From the NCBI GenBank assembly GCA_031378845.1, contig JANNES010000004.1, positions 95,984 through 159,983 on the forward strand: DNA of 64,000 nucleotides. Direction: 5' to 3'. The translations under genes and the position numbers were made by a program. How positions within the stretch are numbered: the first letter of the stretch is position 1; each line of letters starts with the position of its first letter. This DNA is from JAJNPS01 sp031378845. Lineage in GTDB: Bacteria > Pseudomonadota > Alphaproteobacteria > Rhodobacterales > Rhodobacteraceae. The notes under the pieces were generated by a model. That model was not told the origin of the DNA and did not search any database. It saw only the letters and a program-made list of their open reading frames with translations. Below, piece after piece: positions 15,089 to 23,371 of this stretch.

Positions 15089-17467
15089 ATGCTCGACAGC
15101 CCTTATCCCAGCGTGATCCCCGGTCCGCCGCGACCAAGCACCATCCTGACCCCGCGCAATCTGCAGCGCCACCACGGATTGGAACGCCAGACCGTGCCGG
15201 GTGGCGGGGCTTGGCTCTTGCAGATGTGGCAAGGCGACTGCATCACCGTCATCAACGACGAAGGTGGCCAGCCGGTGGAGCTGATCGCCGCCGGAAAGGA
15301 TGGCCGGATCGACGCGGCCCTTCTGGGGCCGGCACCGAATTCTGACGCAGGTGGGCTCAAGGCGATGCTGGCGCTGGGCGGCCACGCGGGCGATGGCCTG
15401 TCGCAACTGCGCCGGGGCTTGGGCTTGCGCGGCATTGATCTGGCAAAGGCAGGTGCGATCCGGCTGTTCGATCTCGCGACCGCGCCAAAGACACGGCAGG
15501 CGTTTACCGCGCAGGCCGATGGCTGGCTGATCGTCGCCGCCCCCGGCCTGCCGATGGCTCCCGAGGCGCACGACACCGCCACCCCGATCACCGTCCAGAT
15601 CGAGCGCGCAAAGCCCCGGCAGGTCGGCAATTACGATCTGGCCGACCCGCTGGCCGAACCGATCCTCGACCTGCGCGTTAAATCCGCGACCGCCGAAAGC
15701 TACATCGTCAAGGCGGGCGATTACATCCAGATCCTGGATGTCGATGGCCGCCAATGCACGGATTTCCAATGCTTTGACGCGCGAAAGCTGGACCGCGGCA
15801 TCCAGCATGCGCTCGATGTCACGACCTCGCGCACGTTGATGGGCCATGTCTATTCGATGCCGGGTCTGCATTCGAAATACTATGATCAGGACTGGGTGCC
15901 GCTTGTCGAGGTCGTACAAGATACCGTCGGCCGCCATGATGCCTTTGCGATGGCCTGCGCCTCAAAATACTATGACGACATCGGCTATCCCGGCCATGTC
16001 AACTGCTCGGACAACTTCAACCTTGCACTGGCCCGGCATGGGGTCGAACCCCGACCCGGCTGGATGGCGGTCAACCTGTTTTTCAACACCAACATCGACG
16101 CGCATGGCGTGTTGATCAGCGATGAGCCGTGGAGCAGGCCCGGCGACTATGTGCTGTTCCGCGCGCTGACCGACCTCGTGTGTGTCAACTCCGCCTGTCC
16201 AGATGATACATCGCCCGCCAATGGCTGGTATCTCTCGGATATCCATGTCCGCACCTATTCGGGGGCCGAGAAATTCAGTCGCTCTGTTGCCTACCGCCCG
16301 ACGCCCGACGAGGAGCCGAAGATGACCAAGCTAACCGCCTTTCACGAGCGTATCTCGGCCAGGACCAGGCACCAGGTCGAATACAAGGGCTACTGGCTGC
16401 CGCAGGTCTATTCGGCCAACGGCGCCATCGAGGAATACTGGGCCTGCCGCGAAAAGGCGGTGGTCCTTGATCTGTCGCCTCTGCGCAAGGTCGAGGTGAC
16501 GGGGCCGGATGCCGAGGCGCTGATGCAGTGGGTGCTGACGCGCGACATGAAGAAACTGTCGCAGGGCCAAGTTGTCTATTCCGCCATGTGCTACGACCAT
16601 GGTGGGATGATCGACGACGGCACCGCTTTTCGTCTCGGTCAGAACAATTTCCGCTGGATCGGTGGTGACGACTATGGCGCTGTCTGGATCCGCGCGCAGG
16701 CCGAAAAGCTGGGCCTGCAGGCGATGGTGCGCAGCAGCACGGACCAGTTGCACAACCTTGCCGTTCAGGGCCCCAACAGCCGCGAGATCATCCGGCGGGC
16801 GATCTGGACGGCACCGCACCAGCCCACCATCGACGAACTGGGCTGGTTCCGGTTTACCATCGGTCGTCTGGGCGGGCCCAATGGCGCGCCCGTCGTGGTG
16901 TCGCGCACCGGCTATACCGGCGAGTTGGGGTTCGAGATCTTTTGCCATCCCAAGGATGGCAACGCGGTCTATGACGCGGTCTGGACCCACGGCGAGGATC
17001 AGGGCCTGCGCCCGATGGGCCTTGCAGCGCTTGACATGGTGCGCATCGAGGCAGGCCTGATCTTCGCGGGCTATGATTTCACCGATCAGACCGACCCGTT
17101 CGAGGCGGGCATCGGCTTTACCGTGCCCCTCAAGACCAAGACCGACGATTTCATCGGCCGCGAGGCGCTGATCCGCCGCAAGGAACATCCTGCCCACAAG
17201 TTCGTGGGGCTGGACATCGACGCGAATGTGACGGTCGGCCACGGCGACAGCCTGCATGTCGGCCGCGCGCAGGTGGGTGTCGTCACCTCGTCGATGCGCT
17301 CGCCCCTTCTGGGCAAGAACATTGCCCTGGCGCGGGTTGACGTCGCCCATGCCCAGGCGGGAACGGCGCTGGAAGTCGGCAAGCTGGATGGACAGCAAAA
17401 ACGCCTTCCGGCGCTGATCGTGCCACTGTCACATTACGATCCCAAGAAGACCCGGCCGCAAACCTGA
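15089..17467 (+). CDS. tdm: Trimethylamine N-oxide demethylase (Tdm, TMAO aldolase)
   Basis: The 792-aa two-part enzyme would split TMAO non-oxidatively into dimethylamine and formaldehyde. The N-terminal half contains the DUF1989 domain (about 195-385). Cys306 and the pair Cys365/Cys370 (CVNSAC) are probable zinc ligands. The C-terminal half (about 410-780) is a GcvT-like folate domain with CYDHGGMIDDGTAFRL and SRTGYTGELGFEIF, which would pass formaldehyde to tetrahydrofolate. This fusion is the hallmark of Tdm. It supplies DMA to DmmABC. The ribosome-binding site is AAGGGAAAG. Confidence 0.92.
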   Translation: MLDSPYPSVIPGPPRPSTILTPRNLQRHHGLERQTVPGGGAWLLQMWQGDCITVINDEGGQPVELIAAGKDGRIDAALLGPAPNSDAGGLKAMLALGGHAGDGLSQLRRGLGLRGIDLAKAGAIRLFDLATAPKTRQAFTAQADGWLIVAAPGLPMAPEAHDTATPITVQIERAKPRQVGNYDLADPLAEPILDLRVKSATAESYIVKAGDYIQILDVDGRQCTDFQCFDARKLDRGIQHALDVTTSRTLMGHVYSMPGLHSKYYDQDWVPLVEVVQDTVGRHDAFAMACASKYYDDIGYPGHVNCSDNFNLALARHGVEPRPGWMAVNLFFNTNIDAHGVLISDEPWSRPGDYVLFRALTDLVCVNSACPDDTSPANGWYLSDIHVRTYSGAEKFSRSVAYRPTPDEEPKMTKLTAFHERISARTRHQVEYKGYWLPQVYSANGAIEEYWACREKAVVLDLSPLRKVEVTGPDAEALMQWVLTRDMKKLSQGQVVYSAMCYDHGGMIDDGTAFRLGQNNFRWIGGDDYGAVWIRAQAEKLGLQAMVRSSTDQLHNLAVQGPNSREIIRRAIWTAPHQPTIDELGWFRFTIGRLGGPNGAPVVVSRTGYTGELGFEIFCHPKDGNAVYDAVWTHGEDQGLRPMGLAALDMVRIEAGLIFAGYDFTDQTDPFEAGIGFTVPLKTKTDDFIGREALIRRKEHPAHKFVGLDIDANVTVGHGDSLHVGRAQVGVVTSSMRSPLLGKNIALARVDVAHAQAGTALEVGKLDGQQKRLPALIVPLSHYDPKKTRPQT

Positions 17468-17474
17468 GGGCAAA

Positions 17475-17864
17475 ATGGAACCGATGATCGACAAAATCGG
17501 CGGTGAGGAAAAACTGCACCTTCTGGTGGACCATTTTTATGACCTGATCGAAACCCTGCCGCAGGGCCAGGCGATCATGACCATGCACTTGCAAGGCCAT
17601 GGCCTTTCCCATGTCCGCCCCGCGCAGTTCGAATTCCTGTGCGGTTTTTTTGGCGGGCGGCGCTACTACCACGAACGCCACGGCCACATGAACCTGCGCG
17701 AGATCCACGCCCATGTGGAAATCCGCCGGCGAGATGCAGAGGACTGGCTGGCGGTGATGGACAGGGCAATGGTGGACACCGGCGTGGCCGAGCCGATGAA
17801 ATCGCAAATCTCGGCGGCCTTTCGGCGGGCCGCGCTGATGCTTGTCAATGCAAGCGACGCCTAG
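17475..17864 (+). CDS. Group II truncated haemoglobin
   Basis: The 129-aa globin has trHb group II features: DHFYDLIE in helix B with the distal Tyr, the FFGGRRYYHERHG segment, the LREIHAHVEI segment with the likely proximal His, and a Trp (AEDWLAVMDRAM) at the G8 position. It starts 7 bases after tdm, so the two are almost certainly cotranscribed. Possible roles are oxygen supply or buffering for Tmm and DmmABC, or protection from NO or aldehyde stress; none is shown by the sequence. Confidence 0.88.
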   Translation: MEPMIDKIGGEEKLHLLVDHFYDLIETLPQGQAIMTMHLQGHGLSHVRPAQFEFLCGFFGGRRYYHERHGHMNLREIHAHVEIRRRDAEDWLAVMDRAMVDTGVAEPMKSQISAAFRRAALMLVNASDA

Positions 17865-18700
17865 GAGCGGTCCTGCCCTAGTCCCTCGAAATGCTGCCCT
17901 GTTCCGGCAGGAATGCGCAAGATGGCAAAGTTCACTGCCGCAACGACGCACCAAAACGCGCCACGAGCCACGAGCTACGCGCTACGAGCTACGCGCTACG
18001 AGCCAGTCCTCTGCGGCGATCTGCCGGCCATTCGCAACGGATCTTGTGGCTGCCACGGCCCTCCAAGCTGCAACCTTGCAAGGCAGCCCGCGGGTCGGCC
18101 GCCTTGCCAATCTGGCACAGACAAACACCCGTCTGGCCATCCCTTGCCAAGCATGGTGTTTCGGCTGGAGGATGAACAACCGACTTTATCGCGGGGTTGG
18201 TGTCCCATGCGTCATCCCGCTTTGGGCAAGACAAAGGTGGATGTCAGGCAAGGTTCGCGCGCCCCGAGGCCGCAGGTGCGCAAGTGCTGTACACGCACAG
18301 CTGGTGCAGGTCAGTCGCAGGTGCCATCGGCGCCAAATTGGACATCGACACGTTGGACCGAATGTCGAAGGCGGGGGCGATCGCTACGTCATGCGCGCCC
18401 CTCTGACCGCATCGATTGACGAGGGGAGCCCTTTACGGTCGGCATCTTGCAACAACACCCGATGGTAACCGCGTTTTGGGTGGCTTTCGGCCTCGGTTTG
18501 CCGCGCCCGCGCCTTTTGTTGAGCGTCGCCCCGGGGCGCAGCAGATCGACTTGTCTCTTTTGTCAAGCGGGTTGCAGGGCGGAATTCTGCGCCACGGTTT
18601 TCCCACCCGCATTCTTGGGCGCGCAGGATTTGGATTCTCGTGTCTTGCCCTGCCGGTGCAGGCGCTTTCAGGCTTTGGTATCGACTGCTGTGATAGCCCG
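17865..18700. other. Gene-poor region between the globin and the tRNA terminator
   Basis: No convincing gene was found on either strand in about 830 bases. The open frames here have an Arg/Ala-rich composition typical of chance GC-rich frames. Apart from a heptamer repeat near the start, I see no integrase remnant or recognisable attachment site. Confidence 0.5.
17963..18004. repeat. Heptamer tandem repeat, six units
   Basis: Six consecutive 7-base units read ACGAGCC, ACGAGCT, ACGCGCT, ACGAGCT, ACGCGCT, ACGAGCC. The first and last units are identical and the middle alternates two versions. It resembles the short tandem heptamer repeats of some bacterial intergenic regions and may vary in copy number. 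Confidence 0.75.
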
Positions 18701-18739
18701 AAAAAAAACGAAAAGGCCCAGACGGTTGCGCCCAAGCCT
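18701..18739 (-). terminator. Intrinsic terminator of tRNA-Arg
   Basis: On the minus strand AGGCTTGGGC and GTCTGGGCCT form a 10-bp stem with several G-U pairs and a GCAACC loop, followed by TTTTCGTTTTTTTT. It starts 11 bases after the tRNA CCA. Confidence 0.75.
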
Positions 18740-18750
18740 CTAAATTTTTT

Positions 18751-18827
18751 TGGTGAACCCGGAGCGATTCGAACGCCCGACCCTCAGATTCGTAGTCTGA
18801 TGCTCTATCCAGCTGAGCTACGGGTCC
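18751..18827 (-). tRNA. tRNA-Arg (anticodon ACG)
   Basis: The 77-nt gene folds into a full cloverleaf: acceptor GGACCCG against CGGGTTC with one G-U pair, a D arm in TAGCTCAGCTGGATAGAGC, anticodon loop CTACGAA with anticodon ACG, a T arm with GTTCGAATC, and an encoded CCA end. The ACG anticodon (deaminated to ICG) reads CGU, CGC and CGA. It has its own promoter and terminator. tRNA-Arg genes are common integration targets, but no element is attached here. Confidence 0.95.
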
Positions 18828-18839
18828 ACAATGACGGGC

Positions 18840-18868
18840 GATGTATCGCTGCAGGGCCGTCATTGCAA
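18840..18868 (-). promoter_or_regulatory. Predicted promoter of tRNA-Arg
   Basis: On the minus strand TTGCAA and TACATC are separated by exactly 17 bases, and the -10 ends 12 bases before the tRNA 5' end. Confidence 0.5.
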
Positions 18869-18881
18869 GGCCCAAAACGGG

Positions 18882-20294
18882 CTAGCTGGACCCGCCGTCC
18901 GCAGCCGACTTTGGCAGGTGGATCATGAATTCAGTCCCCTCGGCATCGCTGCGCGCCAGTTCAAGCTGTCCGCCATGCCCGCGGATCAGTTCGGCAGCGA
19001 TGGCCAGACCCAGACCCGACCCGCCCTTGCGCGTCCCGCCCTGAAAGGCAGTGAACAGATGCTCGCGCGCGCGCTGCGGCAACCCGGGGCCGGTATCTCC
19101 GACGCGGATCCACCATTCCAGTTCGGCGTCGCCTGCACTGAACTCGATGGTGCCGGGCTGCCCCGTCGCCTCGATTGCCTGCCGCGCATTGCGCGCCAGA
19201 TTGCCAAGAACGCGGTACAGCTGCTCGCCATCTGCCCGGATCGCCAGATTTGGTGGAATGTCGATCAGACATGAAATCGCACCCTCGACCCCAAGCCCTT
19301 CGCCTTCCAACACCTCATCGACCAGCGGGCGCAACAAAAGCCGTTTCAACTGGGGCGGCGCCTCTTCGGCCCGCCCAAAGGTCAGCGTCGCCTCGCACAG
19401 CGACACCGCGCGGCTGATCGACCCGATCAACTTGGGGGCCGCGCGCGCAACCACCGGATCGGCAGAGTTCTCCAGACGGTCCGCAAAGAGCTGGGCCGTG
19501 GTCAGGATGTTGCGCAGATCATGGCTGATCTTGGCCACGGCACTGCCCAGTTGCGCCAGTCGCTCCTTTTGTCGCAACGCACCCGTCATCTGCGTCTGCA
19601 AGGTTTGCAGCGCCTCTTCGGCAATACGCAACTCGTCAATGGTGGCCGATGGCTCGATTACCTGTCGCGCGTCTTCGGGGGATGCGGCATAGGCCTGCAT
19701 ATGCCGCACCACGCGCCGGATCGGCACCACCAGCAATCGCTGCACAGACAGAAACAGCAAGAACGCCGTTACCACAGAAATCAGCGCAGACAAAAACAGG
19801 ATGCGCAGCCCGTAATCCAGCATCGCGGCCCGCAGGCCTTTGGTATCCATCGTGATTTCAATCAGATCGCCCGCATCCTGGACCGGATTTCCGATCACCC
19901 GGATGACGCGGTTCTGCGGGTCAGCCAGCGCCGACAGGGCATCGCGGATCAACTCCCAAGGACCAGCGGCACGCAGATCGTAGCTGGCAAAGATGTCGTC
20001 CGGCACCGGCGACGACAACACCAGTTGACGCACCTCGTCGCGGCGCAACACCACGTTATAGACCTGTGCATTGGCCAACAGCTCGGCCTCAAGCTCGGGC
20101 ATGATCATGTCTTCGGTGGCAAGCTGGGTCAGGACCGCGATCTGCGCCATCTTCAGCCGCTCGGCCAGCACGTCATAGCGAAACCGCGCGATGGACGGCA
20201 GAAAGATCAGCACTTCGGCCAGCATCACAAAGGCGACCGTCAGCAGCAAGAACCGCCCCGACAGCGTCCGGAAAAATCTGCTGCGCCCTGCCAC
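18882..20294 (-). CDS. Orphan sensor histidine kinase
   Basis: A 470-aa membrane kinase. It has an N-terminal helix (about 12-34), a periplasmic region of about 130 residues, a second helix (about 165-186), a HAMP-like linker, and a HisKA H-box with KISHDLRNILTTAQ (phospho-acceptor His near 260). The HATPase domain has the N-box LARNARQAIEA, G1 VGDTGPGLP and G2 GGSGLGLAIA. All catalytic boxes look intact. No response regulator gene is adjacent, so its partner and signal are unknown. It is followed immediately by the tRNA-Arg promoter. Confidence 0.88.
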   Translation of the reverse strand: MAGRSRFFRTLSGRFLLLTVAFVMLAEVLIFLPSIARFRYDVLAERLKMAQIAVLTQLATEDMIMPELEAELLANAQVYNVVLRRDEVRQLVLSSPVPDDIFASYDLRAAGPWELIRDALSALADPQNRVIRVIGNPVQDAGDLIEITMDTKGLRAAMLDYGLRILFLSALISVVTAFLLFLSVQRLLVVPIRRVVRHMQAYAASPEDARQVIEPSATIDELRIAEEALQTLQTQMTGALRQKERLAQLGSAVAKISHDLRNILTTAQLFADRLENSADPVVARAAPKLIGSISRAVSLCEATLTFGRAEEAPPQLKRLLLRPLVDEVLEGEGLGVEGAISCLIDIPPNLAIRADGEQLYRVLGNLARNARQAIEATGQPGTIEFSAGDAELEWWIRVGDTGPGLPQRAREHLFTAFQGGTRKGGSGLGLAIAAELIRGHGGQLELARSDAEGTEFMIHLPKSAADGGSS

Positions 20295-20345
20295 TGTGCG
20301 TTTGCCCTTCGCGCGGTTTGAAAACCGGACTTTGGCCGTCTGCGA

Positions 20346-21767
20346 TCAGGGAAGCAACCGCTGTATCGTCCTGACGACCCGTTTCAGCAAAGGGTTAGCA
20401 AAGAGCTTGGGGGAAAAATAGGCACCAACCGCGCGTTTGGACACTTCGTTCAGCGTCGGATAGGGCAAGACCGTGCCCGCAATGGCCGACAGCTTGATCC
20501 GCGCCGAGATCGCCAGCGCCCAGAGCGCGATCAACTCTCCGGCCTGCGCGCCGACGATGGTGGCCCCGACGGGGCGGCCCTTGACCACCATCACCTTGAT
20601 CAGGCCCTTGGTCTTGGCCTCGGTCTGGGCACGATCGTTATGGGCAAATTCGGCCCGCAGGACGGACACCGCATCGCCATGCGCCTTGCGGGCCTCGGCC
20701 TCGGTCAGCCCGACCTGCGCAAGTTCCGGATCGGTATAGGTCACCCATGGAATATGGCCCATCGCGGCCTTGGCCGGCAACCCAAGCACAAGCTGGCGGA
20801 TCAAGACACCCGCGTGATACCCCGCGACATGGGTAAACTGCAGGCCGCCCGCCGCATCCCCCGCCGCATAGACGCGCCGGTTTGTCGACCGCAGGTTCGG
20901 ACCCACCGTCACCCCCTTGCGTGTATAGGCAACGCCCGCCGCCTCAAGGTTCAAGCCGTCGACCGTCACCGCCCGGCCCGCCGCAACCAAGAGATGCGTG
21001 CCCTTGATCTCGGTCCCGTCACCCAGCATGACCGCGATGTCCCCCGCGCCGCCCACAATCCGCACGACCGGCTGGCCCTCGTGGATCGCCACCCCCTCGG
21101 CGCGCACGGCATCCAGCACCACTGCGGCAAGTTCCGGATCATCGCGGCCCATCGCCTTTACGCCTTCGATGACCGTGACCACCGAGCCAAGCCGCCGATG
21201 CGCCTGCGCCATTTCCATCCCGATCGGACCGCCTCCGATGACGATCAGATGCTCGGGCCGCTCGCGCAGGGCAAAGATCGTCTCGTTGGTAAAGTACGGG
21301 ACCGTCTCGATCCCCGGGATCAGCGGCACCAATGGCCGTGAGCCCGTCGCCACCACAAACCGCCGCGCGCGGATCACATGATCGCCCGCAGTCACCTCGT
21401 TTGCGGACGTGAACTTGGCCCAGGCCCGGATGACCGTGACGCCCAGCCCTTCGAACCGCTCCTGGCTGTCGACCGGCGCGATTTCTTCGATCACCCGCAC
21501 CACATGGTCCTTGACCGCACCGTAGTCAATCACCGGCTCCACCGGTGCGATCCCGAACCCTGCACCGCTGCGCATGGCTTGCGCGGCCTTGGCCGCCGCA
21601 ATCAGCGCCTTGGACGGCACACAGCCCGCGTTCAGGCAATCGCCGCCCATCTCGCCCGCCTCGATCAGCACGACCCGCGCGCCCATCTGCACCGCCCCTG
21701 CCGCGACCGACAGCCCGGCCGATCCGGCCCCGATGATGCAGATATCCGTATTGATCCGCGTCACCAT
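20346..21767 (-). CDS. Dihydrolipoamide dehydrogenase/mercuric reductase-like flavoprotein
   Basis: A 473-aa class I pyridine nucleotide-disulfide oxidoreductase. FAD site GAGSAGLSVAAG (about 13-24), redox-active GGDCLNAGCVPSKA (Cys near 44 and 49), NAD(P) site VIGGGPIGMEMAQ (about 175-187), and a C-terminal dimerisation domain. The His-Glu dyad region reads LPYPTLNEV, with Tyr where lipoamide dehydrogenases have His, so it is probably not a lipoamide dehydrogenase. It starts 4 bases after the VTT-domain gene; this MerA-like/TVP38 pairing is one I recall from other proteobacteria. Substrate unknown. Confidence 0.85.
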   Translation of the reverse strand: MVTRINTDICIIGAGSAGLSVAAGAVQMGARVVLIEAGEMGGDCLNAGCVPSKALIAAAKAAQAMRSGAGFGIAPVEPVIDYGAVKDHVVRVIEEIAPVDSQERFEGLGVTVIRAWAKFTSANEVTAGDHVIRARRFVVATGSRPLVPLIPGIETVPYFTNETIFALRERPEHLIVIGGGPIGMEMAQAHRRLGSVVTVIEGVKAMGRDDPELAAVVLDAVRAEGVAIHEGQPVVRIVGGAGDIAVMLGDGTEIKGTHLLVAAGRAVTVDGLNLEAAGVAYTRKGVTVGPNLRSTNRRVYAAGDAAGGLQFTHVAGYHAGVLIRQLVLGLPAKAAMGHIPWVTYTDPELAQVGLTEAEARKAHGDAVSVLRAEFAHNDRAQTEAKTKGLIKVMVVKGRPVGATIVGAQAGELIALWALAISARIKLSAIAGTVLPYPTLNEVSKRAVGAYFSPKLFANPLLKRVVRTIQRLLP

Positions 21768-21771
21768 GGCC

Positions 21772-22494
21772 CTAGCTCCGTCTTTGAAAGGCCTTGACCA
21801 CGATGGGCAACGCCGACAGCGCCGCGAGCCCGAGGATCGGGCCGATCACATGCGGCGCAAAGATGATCGACAGGTCCGGCGTCTCGCCTTTGGCAAAAAC
21901 CTCGCCAAGACCGGCCCCGACCGAAGTATAGACGATCCCGCCGGGAATGATCCCCAAAAAGGTCGTCACCGCAAAGGGCCAGAGCCGGGTGCCGACGAAA
22001 GCCGGCAACAGATTGGCCAGAAAGAACGGCACCGCTGGCACCAGCCGCATGATGAACAGGACCGACCATTCGTTTTCGCGCAATGCCGACTGCAGCCGCG
22101 CTGCCGCCCCGCCCGCGTTCTCGATCTTGGCGGCGACCGAGGTCCCGAACCCGCTTCGTGCCGCCGAAAAGACCGTGATGGCCCCGATCGTCGCGGCCAC
22201 CACGTTGAAGATCACGCCCGGAAAGAGGCCAAAGAGAAACCCGCCTGTCAATGTTGCCACCGTCGCGCCGGGCAGACTAAACGCGACGATAACCGTATAC
22301 GCGCCAATGAACGCCAGCACCGACCACAGGTAATGCGCATCGCGCAACGCCAACAGACGCTCGCGGTTTTCTGCAAGCGCGGCAAAACTCAGGTACTCGC
22401 GCAAGGTGATGGCGCCGATGACAGCCGCACCCAGCGCGATGATGATCGGGACTTTGCGCCAGATCGGATGGGACGTGAATTGCGCGGATGGCAT
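21772..22494 (-). CDS. TVP38/TMEM64 (VTT/SNARE-associated) family membrane protein
   Basis: The 240-aa integral membrane protein has about five or six hydrophobic segments. It carries the DedA/VTT signature: the GATVATLTGGFLFGLFPGV loop (about 74-92) and the RLVPAVPFFLANLLPAFVG segment (about 144-162). The start follows GGAG by 6 bases; a longer frame upstream has poor codon character. It is the first gene of a two-gene unit with the flavoprotein downstream. Lipid scramblase-like or transport roles are known in the family, but function here is undetermined. Confidence 0.85.
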   Translation of the reverse strand: MPSAQFTSHPIWRKVPIIIALGAAVIGAITLREYLSFAALAENRERLLALRDAHYLWSVLAFIGAYTVIVAFSLPGATVATLTGGFLFGLFPGVIFNVVAATIGAITVFSAARSGFGTSVAAKIENAGGAAARLQSALRENEWSVLFIMRLVPAVPFFLANLLPAFVGTRLWPFAVTTFLGIIPGGIVYTSVGAGLGEVFAKGETPDLSIIFAPHVIGPILGLAALSALPIVVKAFQRRS

Positions 22495-22695
22495 GGTGGG
22501 CTCCGAAGATGACCCGACAGAGATGCACCTCTTTGGCCCAATGGCGGTAGCCCCCTCACGCCACCTTGATCGCGGACATTGCTTTTGCGGCCTTATGTGA
22601 GCGCTTTGAAACATTCGGCGGCAGATCGCGCCTTGATGCGGCTGGCGTCGGCCCGGAATGTTGCAAGAATTCCGCGCCCATCGTCTGACACGGCG

Positions 22696-22724
22696 TTGAC
22701 TTGCCCCAAAACCGACCGTAAAGC
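22696..22724 (+). promoter_or_regulatory. Predicted rpmH promoter
   Basis: TTGACT and TAAAGC are separated by 17 bases, giving a leader of about 60 bases before rpmH. The 200 bases upstream of it show no gene. Confidence 0.5.
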
Positions 22725-22791
22725 ACGGTCTTTGATTGAGCGCCCTCGAATCCATATGGGGTTCGGGCGACCTGACGGATGGAGCATCGCG

Positions 22792-22926
22792 ATGAAGCGC
22801 ACATTTCAACCCTCGAACCTGGTGCGCAAGCGTCGCCACGGTTTCCGCTCGCGCATGGCGACCAAAGGTGGCCGTCTGGTTCTGGCCGCACGCCGCGCCA
22901 AGGGTCGTCACAAGCTGTCTGCCTGA
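22792..22926 (+). CDS. rpmH: 50S ribosomal protein L34
   Basis: The 44-aa basic protein starts MKRTFQPSNLVRKRRHGFRS and ends KGRHKLSA, the full canonical L34 length and sequence. A GGAG ribosome-binding site precedes the ATG. It heads the conserved rpmH-rnpA-yidD-yidC block and is separated from rnpA by a strong hairpin. Confidence 0.97.
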   Translation: MKRTFQPSNLVRKRRHGFRSRMATKGGRLVLAARRAKGRHKLSA

Positions 22927-22930
22927 TAAC

Positions 22931-22950
22931 TCTGGCCCCACCGGGCCAGA
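22931..22950 (+). promoter_or_regulatory. Hairpin between rpmH and rnpA
   Basis: TCTGGCCC and GGGCCAGA form a perfect 8-bp stem with a CACC loop, 4 bases after the rpmH stop. No T-run follows. It could protect the rpmH mRNA 3' end or attenuate transcription, since L34 is needed in far larger amounts than RnpA. Confidence 0.6.
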
Positions 22951-22963
22951 CAGAGGTGACCAG

Positions 22964-23371
22964 ATGATACCGCCAGAGGGTCAGGGCCCGGACCAAAGCG
23001 TCCACAAGCCCGCCCCAACTCTGGCGGTATTGCTTTTGGTCTTGGCAAATCGCGCCGATTTCCTGCGCGCTGCATCGGCCCGCCGGCACGGCATGCCGGG
23101 GTTTCTGGTTCAGGCGCGCGCGCGCGACGATGACAGTCCCGATATCCGCGTCGGCTACACCGCGTCCAAAAAGATCGGCAATGCCGTGATGCGCAACCGT
23201 GCCAAGCGCCGCCTGCGCGAGGTTGCACGCGCGATCTTGCCCAAGCTTGGGCGACCGGGCTGGGATTATGTCCTTGTCGCGCGCCCCGACGCGACCGTCA
23301 CCCGCAACTACGCTGATCTCTTGGCAGACCTGACCAAAGCGCTGGGATCAGTGCACAAGACGCGGCCATGA
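22964..23371 (+). CDS. rnpA: Ribonuclease P protein component
   Basis: The 135-aa basic protein subunit of RNase P. It has NRADFLRAASARR (about 26-38) and the diagnostic RNR motif in VGYTASKKIGNAVMRNRAKRR (about 62-82). I chose the ATG after the intergenic hairpin; it adds about 20 residues before the core, so a start nearer the RADFLRA segment is possible. The stop overlaps the yidD ATG by 4 bases. Confidence 0.93.
   Translation: MIPPEGQGPDQSVHKPAPTLAVLLLVLANRADFLRAASARRHGMPGFLVQARARDDDSPDIRVGYTASKKIGNAVMRNRAKRRLREVARAILPKLGRPGWDYVLVARPDATVTRNYADLLADLTKALGSVHKTRP

Noticed and set aside
17963..18004. Repeat array as a CRISPR
   Set aside because: Units are 7 bases, contiguous and without spacers.
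18384..18875. Minus-strand frame of 163 codons with a GPVAQLDRASDYESEG segment
   Set aside because: That peptide is the translation of the tRNA-Arg gene itself, a well-known spurious annotation.
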